Assembly: GCA_027924585.1 (NCBI GenBank)
Contig: BSBM01001387.1
Span: forward strand, 372,001-436,000
Direction: 5' to 3'
DNA length: 64,000 nucleotides
From: Larix kaempferi
Lineage: Eukaryota > Streptophyta > Pinopsida > Pinales > Pinaceae
In this document: piece after piece, positions 33,090 through 43,727 of the stretch
How positions within the stretch are numbered: the first letter of the stretch is position 1
How the letters are laid out: the number at the start of each line of letters is the position of its first letter
The notes under the pieces: model-generated
What the model was told of the DNA's origin: nothing
Databases searched by the model: none
The model's input: only the letters and a program-made list of their open reading frames with translations
Translations under genes and position numbers: made by a program

Positions 33090-36000
33090 CGTTATCCACT
33101 AAAATTGCACTTAGTGGATTCCGAGAGAACCGTCGAAGACTTGAACAATCAAATTGTTCTTTATCAATGTTCCGAGGTCCATTACGCCAAGTTTTGCCCC
33201 CTTTTTAAATAATTTGCATGTTCGTAACCCTTGGGGATATTGTAAAAATGCGCTAGCATGACGATCTTTTGTAAAGAGCTTATCTTCCTAGGACTTAGAC
33301 ATCAATCCAATCATTCTATGGTGTTTTTGGCCTTGTCAATTATGCAATGTTGAATAAGCGATGTATAATCGACCTGTTTTTCACCTGCTCCTCCAACGCT
33401 GGAATGGTCGTCTTGGTGGTTAGAGTTTAGGAGGTTATTAAAGTTCATGTGTCTATGTTTATGAGCATGCTAGACATCAAATTGAGTCATTATGAACATG
33501 CACTAGGTCCCCTAGGACTTTTAGTAAGTTCCGAGAAAATATTTTTTTCCCGTAAAACGGGTCTTTTTTTAATGTTTTAATTAAAAAAGCCAAAAATATC
33601 ATAAAAGTGTGGTTAGGAGGTGAAATTTTCCATGGGGTACTCATTTTCTAACCTCGAGCACCCGTTAAACCCCTAAACCCACTTTTCCTAAGTTCTAAGT
33701 GATTATTTTTCACTTAAATAAAAATTCTCTCGAAAATAATTAAAGAGAATTCAAAAATTCAAAAAATAAAGATATGGAGAAAATCAAATTTCCTAGATCT
33801 GAGGAAATTTGTCCAACTGAAGGCCTAGTTATCTTAGCAATCACTATCGAAGATCAAATCAATCATGATCTGGGTGATTGGCATCAAATCCGGGCAAGGG
33901 TGAGTGCATCTTCAGTGAGGGATGCGCCCTCTCTCTTAATGTGTGCGACTCTCCTTAGTTGGCACTTTTGGGTTGGATGTTGGAATTTCCAAGGAAGGAA
34001 GGGTGCCCCTCTTGTGAGGTGGCTGCCACTTCATCTGATCAATCTTCAATCAAGCATGTAATCAAGGCACAGATCACTCCACCATTCTACAGATGCACCC
34101 TCTCTTCCTTAATGCGACCCCCTCTCTCATTCTCCTATTTAAGTAGAGCTTTGGCTCTCTTTTTCTCATGGTCAAAGAGGACCAAAAGGCTGTTGAAGTA
34201 TGTAACTTTTCTACTGTAATATTTTATGGAATAAGAAGGCTTTGGAGGCAAATCTCTGGCGTCAGGCATCATTGTGTGTGGATGAATATTGCACATTTTT
34301 ATGAGGCAATCTGTATTTATTTAGTTTCTTGTATCATGTTGGTTGAATGTTGGCCTTTGAAAGGGAGGTATCTCCCAGTAGGTAGGAGAATTTCTAGTTT
34401 GATTATTCTCTTTGTTTGTTTACTTTAGATCTCTTAGACGTGCATGTGTATTCTAGTTTGATTTCCATGCTTTCTAAGTTTCCATTGTAGGTGGCACCAA
34501 TATTCACTTTAACCATTTGTATGCAAAAGTTTATGAGTTGATGCAAGTACCTAGCTCGAACGGTTGGTTGATCTAGTTTTACTCCTCCAACTTTCAAGCA
34601 TTTTCGAAGAGCACAGTCCCTCCACTTTCCACCAACAGGCTCCACAGCTCAAACATTCCCAGGCTTCCAACATTCCTTCTATCTCTCTCTCTCCTTCGCT
34701 TTAATTTAAATTTCTCTTTGGTTCCGGTTACTTACATACTTAGTTAAAGTAGTTTCCTTTTGAAAAGAATACTTTAAGAATCTAATTACTTAAGTATGCT
34801 ACTAGATCTATTTTTTAAAGCTTATTTTTTAGTAGATCTAGTCTTATTGAGTACTTAGGCTTAATTTTCTATCTTTCAAGTACTTAAATTTTTATGCTTT
34901 TAACACTTTATTTGGCATATTTGATGCTTTCAGGTGGCTGGTTCTTCACTTTTAACGAACAAGCAAGAGGAAGTGCTGCCGGAAAATCGAATATCCGGGT
35001 CATCCAAAACCCCCCGAAGCAACATACCTCTTTCTTGTGTATTTCATAAATCCTTGTAAATCTTTGGATCCAATTTCATAAGGACCAAAGGCATCCAACT
35101 CAAAGGATTGTAATTTTAAATAATAAGAGCAGGTGGGCTACCCGACCACCCACACCCCATCCCCCTTGGGGGAACTCGCAGGCTCGCTTTTTGTGGTTTT
35201 CTCTTTTCTACCTTTTCTTGCTTTATTTTATCAACACATGCACACAATCGGTCCTAAATGGGCTGTATAGTTAGTGTTACTTTTTCTTTTTGTAACGTAA
35301 TCAATCTTGTACTTTATTTCAAAAATTCCAAGGATAAAAAAACAAATCCGATTGTGCATTCCTAGAGTACCGAAAGGGAAAAGAGGTTCTCAGCCGTCAA
35401 TAAATTTACTTGTAACAATTTTTGTTCCTTTTTTAACAAATAATTTAGGCTATGTATGCCTGAAGTAAACTGAAAGGGTTTATCCTCGGTAGGTGAAAAG
35501 AGATTCTCAGCCTCTTAATAAAAACTTCAATCTAGTTGTTAAAACAAACCAAGGCTTAGCCTCCCCATATGCTCTAGATCTCTACGGTTTGTCTGACCAG
35601 TTGATCACATCAGAAAGGGAGTTAAGTGACTAGATTAATAGGGAAATCTGAAAGTAATTTGTTTCAAAGAACTCGGGAGGTCGCGTTGAACAGATCATAG
35701 AGTCAGGGGGCTACTTTAAGAAGGTTATGCCTCGCCCCATTAGACACTTGATACTATTGCAATAAGCGCTCAGTTCGGAGAACTAAACTGCATTCAAGCC
35801 AAACCAACAATTAACCCACTCCCTAATCCACGCATCCAATAAATCAATTAAAACTGACCAACGAGACAATTGCAATACTTTAACGACACAGCAGCACTCC
35901 AAACTTATGTGACTCCATTTGGCACTGGTACAATCTGCAACAATCGCACTTTTCAATTAAGTAATTTCATGTGTTAAATGGATGTATCTATTTCATGCTC

Positions 36001-36276
36001 TTGATCTAAATTATGTTTGCAATCTCCGGTTCAGTATTAATTTGTCTTCAACCTCCTAGAATCATTTTCATTCTCTAACTTAGCTTAAAGGCCATAGTTT
36101 TATTTTCATAGGGACCACCCCCCTTGGCTTCGCTAGGCATTGGCCTGGACAGAGGAGTTGAGTGTTGAGTGACAGTATCTCAACTCTTTGTTTGCCCCCA
36201 AGGAACACACTAGTGGCTTGAAGATTTATGCCATGCTAACCCCTTTTTCCCGAGGTGCGTGTTCTGACGGCTAACA
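33090..36276 (+). mobile_element. Giant solo LTR C, 3,187 bp
   Basis: Perfect 5-bp TSDs GGATC (33,085-33,089 and 36,277-36,281) flank it. Merging them restores the copia RNase H reading S-L-G-S-T-M, as in element A. Ends: CGTTATCCACTAA on the left (family TG mutated to CG) and CGGCTAACA on the right. The start forms a hairpin, TCCACTAA...TTAGTGGA. A TATA-like TATTTAAG lies near 34,136, with AATAA-type signals near 34,230 and 35,120. Related to D and E. It encodes no protein, so its assignment to gypsy rests on LTR size and TSD length. Confidence 0.88.
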
Positions 36277-36665
36277 GGATCAACGATGATATACTGGTTC
36301 AGTCAAAAGCAGACTTTCATGGCACTCAATTCAACAAAGATAGGGTATATGGCAACTAGTACAACGTGTTGTGAGGCCATCTGGCTTCGCAAGTTTCTTG
36401 CAGCTTTATTTGATCAAGAATTGGATCTGACAGTGATTTACTGTGATAATCAGAGATATATAAAACTCTCTGAGAATCCAGTTTTTCATGATAGATCCAA
36501 GCACATTGAGATAAGATATCACTTCATTTGAGACAGGATTCAGAAGGGAGCAATGAAGCTCCAGTATGTACCCACAGATCAGCAGGTTGGTGATTTTTTG
36601 ACCAAACCCTTAGCAAAAGGGAAGATTGAAGCATTCAGAGACAAATTTGGATTGGTACAGAACTT
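36277..36665 (+). pseudogene. pol: RNase H of copia I, second half
   Basis: Continues M-I-Y-W-F-S-Q-K-Q, then CCEAIWLRKFLAALF, VIYCDNQ, HDRSKHIEIRYHFI followed by a stop, and TDQQVGDFLTKPLAKGK near 36,575-36,620. The end N-F-F-L-A-K-R-A is the usual copia C-terminus. A purine-rich tract (CTAAGAGGGCG) and the LTR follow. Confidence 0.9.
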
Positions 36666-36684
36666 TTTCCTCGCTAAGAGGGCG

Positions 36685-37564
36685 TGTTGATGTTTGTAGC
36701 TCGGGCAGGAACTTCCGTATAGGTTTAGTGTCAAACGTGCGTTAAGACGTCCAAGTCAAATATATTTTGTAATTCACTTTATTAAAAGTTAAAGTCTTAT
36801 ATTTAGTTGTTGAGTGTAATAAAGTGTATTTTTAATACATTAGCGATTTAGACTAACCTGAACCATACATCTCACTGAGAAAGTAGGGTTTTGGTCGATT
36901 GGGGCTTCAACTAAAGTATAAAGACAACTCAAGGTAGAGGGTTCAAACATATTCACTCTTTGCTCGAAGATAGTTTGGTCAGAAGGTTAAGAAACTCATC
37001 TGAAGAGCTAAGTAAGAGTGGCGAAGAGGAGCGCAGTTCAGCAACTAGGCAGATTTCAGCAAGCAGACAAAGGTACAACAATTCCATACAGCTATACGGT
37101 TCCGTACTGCAGATCTAGCCATACAGATCCGTACGGATCAGTACAGAATTCCGTACAGCCATACGGACAGCCATACAGCAGGGCAGAAAACAGTAGCTTA
37201 GTTTTCGATTTCTGGTGGGCAGATTTCCTCAGTAAGTGTGCAGATTTTGCTCAGTTTGAGTGTATGGTACAGCTGCATGTTTTAGCAGCTGTCCTTGTAA
37301 GCTTTAATCTATTAATAAAAAGCTGATTTGAAGGAGTAAATTGTGTGCATACTGTGTTTATGCTTTCACTGTTCATTTTCCTACTATATGTGTGAATACT
37401 GCTATGTGAAGAATTTACTTTCTGTGAATTAAAGTTTATTAATTTGAAAACACAAGGATGGCATTCATCTAGGGTTAGGAAGATTTACAAATAATCCACT
37501 GAATCCAAAACAAAATCGTTCATTGATGCTTGGGAAAGTTGTTTGGATTAGAACATTGTGAACA
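36685..37564 (+). repeat. 3' LTR of copia I
   Basis: Starts TGTTGATGTTTG right after the polypurine tract. AATAAAAAG occurs at about 37,314. A cluster of CCGTAC/CGTACA/ATACGG motifs lies at 37,085-37,180, as in the H LTR. The end at TGTGAACA (37,564) is my best guess; the partner LTR is outside the window. Confidence 0.65.
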
Positions 37565-38300
37565 GTCGGAGGTAGGGTCGAGGATCGATTGGACCAATTG
37601 ACTTGCCTTACATTTGAATGGAAAGTTCCATTGTTGATGATTGAAACATCGAGCTGGTAGACACTGACCCTTGAAGTGGCATCATGAGATTAAAATACCC
37701 TTTTTGGTCTCTGAGGATTGTCCAATGGTAGATGGAATGGATTGGGACGTCAATAGTGCTATAGACTAATAGTATGGTCAAACTCTCATTTCCAAGTGGC
37801 ATCGACCAGCAAGTAATTCTCACAGGTTTGAGATATTTATATGAAAAGCTTCTTGTAAACAACTTGGCTATGCTATGCATTGAAAGTGAAAAGAGCAAGG
37901 TGTCTCAATCCTTTTTTATTGATGTATATTGCATTTTTTGGTATGAAGATACTAGTTGGCAGAAATATATAGTGCATTATTAATGTTCTTCATTAGCACA
38001 TCAAAAACAACATGGTAATGCCATTGTTGTAGACCAGATTTCTCTTTCCTCTTGGTTGGATTGAAAGGATACACACACACACACATAGATGTCAGCTGTT
38101 ATATTAAGCATTGAAGGCAGCATCATGTCTCTGTTGTATTGCTTGTTACTGTTAAAATTAAAAGACCAAGGACCTATATCCCTGGGGGAATCATTGTTTA
38201 TCTATCAACTACACATTGGAGTGTGTGTTGTTTGACCTAGTTGAAGGTTGACCAGCAGATTATGACAATGGACATATAAAGTCTTAAAGCTTATTTCGAT
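37565..38300. other. No recognisable feature
   Basis: Flanking DNA after the copia I LTR. It holds a short (CA)n tract (about 38,069-38,086). I see no conserved coding or element ends. Confidence 0.5.
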
Positions 38301-38614
38301 ATGGGTGGCTTTGATTTGGTTTTGAAGAAATTGGAGGGATCCCATGATCGCCTTCATAAAGAAATCGTTGCCTTGTAGAACATTGTTGTTCAACTGCAGA
38401 AAAAGATTGGAGGATTCAAGGAGAAGATTAATGGGTTGGAGAAAGACAATACAAAACCAGAGAATGAGGTTGACTTCTTGCGGGACTCTGCTGATGAGCT
38501 TGTGAGGACGTTCCTCCCCTCAAAGCAGCTAATGTTTGGTTATTTGATGAATACTAGGATTTATGGCATTTTTATGTTCAATCACTTTATGAGTGGAAGG
38601 ATCATAGAGACTTA
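38301..38614 (+). pseudogene. Unrecognised coding-like stretch with a coiled-coil character
   Basis: From the ATG at 38,301 a frame runs about 104 codons to TAA at 38,612, with one TAG after 25 codons. It is rich in Lys, Glu, Asp and Leu with heptad-like spacing (LKKLEGSHDRLHKEI, then KEKINGLEKDN). I do not recognise a family. It overlaps the end of copia P on the other strand near 38,560, so its 3' part is doubtful. It may be a host gene relic, TE tail sequence or chance. Confidence 0.25.
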
Positions 38615-39494
38615 AGGAAACTTCATTGTAACCCACAAGAATGCATCAATGACTTTAGGCTTCAATTTGTTTCACTTTTCTATAGGAATATGGGCCCATG
38701 CACTCTATCCAAAAATTCTAAAATGTGAAACTGGAAGTTTGTTTCCATACCATTTATCATAGGGAGTCATACCTTGAACAACACAAGTAGGTGTCCAATT
38801 GATGATGTAGATGCATAGTAAATTGCTTCTCCGTAGAATTTAAGCTCCATTTGCTTTAAGTGAAGCATGCATCAAGCCATCTCCATGATATTTTTACTCT
38901 TATTGTTCAGCTACTCCATTTTGTAATAAATGTAGGGGACAGTCCTCTACAAAGAGATACCATGAGATTTGAGAAATGTTTGGAAATAATTGTTGGGTAT
39001 ATTCTCCTCTGCGATCAATATTGATACATGTATCATTTTCTTGCTTTGATTTTCCACTAATTGATGATGTGGCAAAGTAGTCAATTACTTCTCCCTAGAA
39101 TTTAAGCTCCATTTGCTTTAAGTGAAGCATGCATCAAGCCATCTCCATAATATTTCTACTCTTTTGTTCAGCTACTCTGTTTTGTAGTAAGTGTAGGGGA
39201 CATTCCTCTACCAAGGGATGCCATGATATTTTAGAAATGTTTGGGAATAATTGTTGGGTATATTCTCCTCTACGATCAATGTTGATACACGTATCCTTTT
39301 CTTGCTTTGATTTTCCACTAACGATTTGAATTCTTTGAATTTCCCAAAAACTTCATCCTTGGATTAAATTGTGTATATCCAAAGGAGGCAAGAGAAAACA
39401 TCAATGATAGTCAGGAAGTACTTAGCTCCCCCAAGAGAACGAGTGGTCACAGGCCCACAAATGTCACTATGAACCTACTAAAGACACTGAGAAG
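38530..39494 (-). pseudogene. int: Integrase of copia P with a tandem duplication
   Basis: The minus strand encodes S-D-I-C-G-P, then LGGAKYFLTIIDVFS (39,370-39,480), the first part of the integrase core with its Asp. A Q-N-G-V-A-E-Q stretch follows, and a C-terminal part with ACAHIP and CILVGYNEV...LYDPSTHKVI (38,560-38,700). The middle is duplicated in tandem: about 38,797-39,058 and 39,059-39,320, so Q-N-G-V-A-E occurs twice. K is inserted at 39,499, and the upstream part lies at 50,409-50,860. Confidence 0.85.
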
Positions 39495-40701
39495 CTCACT
39501 GTTACGTGGTACCAGTACCAACGCACCTACAGAGGTCCCCAGGGAGAAGAGGTCAATTTTTTTGACCAGTAGGGGTGTTTAGCCGGATTTTTTGAGTAGG
39601 GGTTATGGCCTGACCCTCCGGTTTCTTCTTTGGAACTACTATGGCTTAATCGCATCACTGACTGCCTCATGAAAGGGCTTTAAGCCCTGAGGTTGGTATC
39701 CAGGGCTTCCAGGGGTGGATCACTGGGTCACATGACCCCAACCTTGATTCAGTATTCCAGCAGCAAATGTTTCAGCACTGAAGCATATATCTATCCTCTG
39801 GATCACTTTACACACCCTCCTGGCCCTCCAGTTCACCAGTGCCCTCTCTCTGGAGCCCCAGTTTGATGATGATGTCATCCTTGAGGCCAGACTGCTATGC
39901 CTGATTAGGGGGGGCGTTGAGGGATTCACTACCATTGGGGTTAGATGGGGCATGACGACCCCCCCCCCCTCTGCGATTCGGCCTTCAGAATGGACTGATA
40001 TGCTCATTTTTAGCTATTTTAGCCATGTGTGGGTAAATTCTAGGGAAAATGCCCAAAATTACCCATAGATTTGATTATTTTATATTATTATTGTTTTAAT
40101 TTTAAGTTGACATTTATAATTTCAAATTGACATTTAAAAAGGCATGTCAGCCTGGATTTTATTTATTTTTGTAAAGTGAGTGTAAAAGGTATAAATAAAC
40201 CAAGGGTGCTGGGAATCGCTCTACCCCCCCTCGAATCGCTCCCAATTCGCGATCCTGAAGGAATCGATGAGGAATCGATCCCGGAATCGCAATTCCTCAT
40301 TGATTCCTCCTGGAATCGATTTTGTAATTCGCGCTTCCCTTCTCAAAAAAACGATCCCTGGTTTTTCAGGGATCGATGAGGAATCGATCCCTAAGCGATA
40401 CCGAGATAAAAATTCACTCCTAAAATCGCTCCCACGGGATTGGCGGACTCAACCACGAACATTTTGTTTTTTGCATTTTTTTTTGGATGGGTTAGGGTTA
40501 GTTTGAGCCAATAAAGGGTGTTGGAGTCCATTTGGACTCATTTCATTGATTGGGAAGAGCTTTGAGCTTTGAGTGAGTTTGCTAGTTGTTTGAGAGCTTT
40601 GAGCTTTAAGTGGGAAATTGAAGGGGAGATTGAAGGGGAGAGCTTGCAAGGGAGATTAAAGCTTCCATAGAGACATTCAACCACCATTGAAGAGCTAAAA
40701 G

Positions 40702-40828
40702 GTAGGCTCTAAAAACTCAATCTTTGTTTGTTTTTGAATTATTTTTTTCACTATGTTAAAAAATGTAAACCTTGCAATGTTCTCCTCCTACTCTTTCCAA
40801 TATCTTCTTCTCCATCATTCTATTGCAG
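40702..40828 (+). other. Possible 5' UTR intron of the hAT transposase gene
   Basis: AAAAG|GTAGGC at 40,702 and a pyrimidine-rich stretch ending TTGCAG at 40,828 make a plausible 127-nt plant intron just before the coding region. This is inference from splice-site consensus only. Confidence 0.4.
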
Positions 40829-40861
40829 GCAACAAGTGACACTCATCTTGAATCAAGAAAC

Positions 40862-41713
40862 ATGATGGGTATGTGGTTTTGGTTTTTCATTCCTCTTCTT
40901 CTCATTATGATAGTGTTGGGAAGTAGATATGGTGGTGGTAGTGATGAGGGGGAAGAGATAGAGAGTGACACATACCAAGGAGAAGAGGAGGAAGGGGAAG
41001 AGGGTGATGATGATGAGAATGAGAGTGATGTGGGGCAAAAACAAAAAGACACAACACCTTTGTGGAAGTATGTGACAAGGCTTGGGGGAGAGAGAGGGGG
41101 TGGAACCACAAAGTTGATATACCCCCATTGTAATAAAACTTACACAGGTTCATATACCCGGGTGAGAAAGCATTTGTGTGGGATTATGCCATGCGATGAA
41201 GGTAAGTCTCATGGAGTCAAAACTTGTGACAAAGTGGGAGCTAAAGATAGAAGCAAATACAAGATGGAAGAAGAGGTCGCTCGAAACAACTCCAAGAGAT
41301 CTAGGGTTGAATCTGAATCCCCACAGAGAATGTTTGGTAGTGGAGCTGGATCATCATCGACTCAATCGGGACCCTCATCTCCCCATGGAATCTCACCTAT
41401 GCGAAGAACATTATCCGATTTCCTTGACACAGGTTGTAGAGATGATGTGGATTCAAAAGTTTATAGGTTTCTCTATACATGTGATGTGCCATTCAATGTT
41501 CTTCACTCACCCTATTGGCATGAAATGGTACAAGCCATCAATGGTGCCCGTCAAGGATACAGAAGCCCTGGGTATGACAAAGCTAGAACCGTGGGACTTG
41601 ACAAGGAAAGAGCAAAAATCAATGGTGCTCTTGGAAAGTTTATAAACGATTGGTCCAACTATGGGTATCCATTGTATCTGATGGGTGGACAAATGTTAAA
41701 GGCAAGCCATTGA
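40862..41713 (+). pseudogene. hAT transposase, N-terminal part with BED-type zinc finger
   Basis: Starts at the ATG pair 40,862/40,865 in a frame open from 40,772. An acidic segment (GEEEEGEEGDDDENESD) is followed by a BED-like DNA-binding finger at about 41,065-41,180. There LIYPHCNKTYTGSYTRVRKHL is expected to begin C-x-x-C; the first Cys is Tyr (TAC for TGC). A nuclear Lys/Arg stretch and a linker follow. The frame is lost near 41,655-41,665, where one base appears deleted in a G run, and the protein continues in the next frame. The odd hydrophobic start (MWFWFFIPLLLIMIVLG) may be retained intron. Confidence 0.88.
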
Positions 41714-43236
41714 TAAATATTCTTGGCGTTTCGGCTAGCGGTGCAGTCTTCCATTCATCCCATGACTACTCAGATCGCTACAAGACCGGTATTAACATTG
41801 CACAACCTTTACTTAAAAGCATTCAGGAGATTGGGCCATACAATGTCATTCAAGTCATCATTGATTATGCTGCTAATTGTAAGGCAGCAGGAGCAATCAT
41901 TGAGGACAAGTATCCCAACATATTTTGGTCAGGGTGTTTGGTTCACACATTGAACCTTTTGATGCATGATATTGTTAAGATGAAGGACGCTAATTACCGA
42001 TGGATTGGTGCCTTGTACAAGAGGGATAAGAAAATGATCAAATTTATTACCAATCATAGCATGGCCCACCACATTTTTTGCAATCACTCTAGGTTGGAGC
42101 TATTGAAGATTGCAAAGACTAGATTTGCTAGCTACTACCTCACCTTCAGGAGGCTTTTGAAGGTAAGAGAGGCATTGGCTAGTATGGTCTCAAGTGATCC
42201 ATGGCAGGAATTGAAAGACAGAGCTGCAAGCGCATCTGATAGAAATGACTTTCAGGAGGTGGAGGACACTGTTCTTGATGGTCATTTTTGGTCACAGGTT
42301 AGGTATGTTCTGCAGTTCACCAAGCCAGTTTATAACATGATTCGTTTTGCAGATACAGATCAGTCGGTGATTGGGGAGGTATATGAGCAGATGGATAGCA
42401 TGCTTGGTCAAATCAAAGACATTGTTGAGCAAAGAGATGCAATCTTGTATGACCATATTCATAAACATGTGGTCAAAAGGTGGGATAATCTAAATGTTCC
42501 ACTCCATGCCCTTGCATATGTCCTTACCCCAAAATACTATTCTCCAATTTGGTTGGCCCAACCTGCACCTAGGGGTGGAGTTAGGAAAAAACCCCACACA
42601 GATCCAGAGGTGCAAAATGGGTATATGCTTGCATTAGACAAGTTGGTCCCTGATGAGGATGAGTGTGCTCAAGTACGGAGTGAATTGAGCGAATACATCA
42701 GTGAGCATGGAGCCTTTGGTACCCTGCATGCAACCAAAGATCGAGTCAGATTGGATCCTATCCGTTGGTGGAACATGTATGGCTCTGGAGCCACATATTT
42801 GCATAAATTGGCGATGAGGGTGCTATCACAGGTTGTTAATAGCTCTTCTGCAGAGAGGTGTTGGAGCACCTACAACTTCATCCACAGTGTAAAGAGAAAT
42901 AGTCTGACTATAGAACACGCAGAAAGCTTAGTTTATGTGCACTACAACTTGAGGTTGTTGTCCCATTATTGTGAGGCAGCCAAGAATGATATAACATTTT
43001 TGACTTGGGACAACAATCCAGAGGAGGCTAATGTGGAGGATGGAGCCATAGCATTAGAGCGCTTGGAGGCTGAACTATTGGGTGATCATGATGATCCAAT
43101 TCAGATTACAGGTACCCGTACAGATATGCCACCCCCAAGTAGAAGCAGCTTTCCGGATGCAGGAGTTTTGCCTTTAGCTTCACAACGTCCAAGTTCAGTC
43201 CGTGGGGGCCATTCATCTTCTTCTCATGTTCCATGA
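41650..43236 (+). pseudogene. hAT transposase, catalytic and dimerisation domains
   Basis: Continuation after the frameshift, open for more than 500 codons. It has the DUF659 region with V-S-D-G-W-T-N (first catalytic Asp), IIDYAANCKAAG (second Asp) and FWSGCLVHTLNLLMHDI. The long helical insertion domain follows, then the hATC dimerisation domain: WWNMYGSGATYLHKLAMRVL, SSSAERCWSTYNFIHS (catalytic Glu) and VYVHYNLRLL. All three catalytic residues are present. It cuts and pastes DNA between TIRs in the nucleus. The tail is Ser/Pro-rich; a stop at 43,234 precedes a further basic KKLEVSCGKRKA-like end, so the native C-terminus may be 43,314. Confidence 0.93.
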
Positions 43237-43727
43237 TCACTTCCAGCAGCTCCTATTCCACCTAGACCACGAGAAAAGAAATTGGAAGTTTCTTGTGGCA
43301 AGAGGAAAGCTTAGTAGATAGTATCATAGTTTCATAGTACTTTGTATTTCATTTTCATGTTTATTTTGGCCTATTTTGTAAACATTATGGCCTAGTTTGA
43401 TGGCAAATATTATATGTTGAAATTTGAAGGTTGATGTTGTTGATGATTGATGATTTGGTGATGATCATTTAATGCAATGTTATAAGTTATAGCTCCGAGA
43501 TGATTGATGTTATATCAATGTGTACTAAATGGTTATATGAATATCTATGTTTTCATGTTTTCTATAGCTAATTTGGCATAATACATGTTTTTTTTAATTT
43601 ATATGCATCAAAATATATTAAAATATATATTATATAAAAAACGCTCCTGAAACACTCCCAAAACAGAAGCTTTTGAAAATTTCGTTTTTCGCTCCCGCTC
43701 CCCGCTCCCAACAGCATAGAAATAAAC

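Larger units (their letters stand above)
13703..37564 (+). mobile_element. Shattered Ty1/copia element I, host of J, N and C
   Basis: Pieces of a single plus-strand copia appear in protein order: RT start (13,703-13,824), RT body (29,760-30,540), RNase H (32,716-33,089 and 36,277-36,665), polypurine tract (about 36,670-36,684) and 3' LTR (36,685 to about 37,564). The breaks are explained by insertions J, N and C. For J and C, merging the TSDs rejoins the reading frame exactly. Gag, protease and a same-strand integrase are not in the window. Confidence 0.85.
40201..43719 (+). mobile_element. hAT DNA transposon W
   Basis: 3,519 bp with perfect 8-bp TSDs AAATAAAC (40,193-40,200 and 43,720-43,727). 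Imperfect TIRs: CAAGGGTGCTGGGA on the left, CTATGCTGTTGGGA on the right in reverse. The left subterminal DNA (40,220-40,440) is packed with GAATCGAT/ATCGCTCCC motifs and the right end with CGCTCCC. It encodes one transposase broken by a frameshift. J, which lacks the insertion, keeps the target AAATACAC-like sequence next to its TATA box. Confidence 0.93.

Noticed and set aside
36280-36531. A free-standing small protein of about 80 residues
   Set aside because: It is the second half of copia I RNase H, separated from the first half by solo LTR C.
40843-41153. Minus-strand Ser/His-rich frames opposite the hAT N-terminus
   Set aside because: Shadow of the acidic GAGGAGGAG-type coding strand of the transposase.
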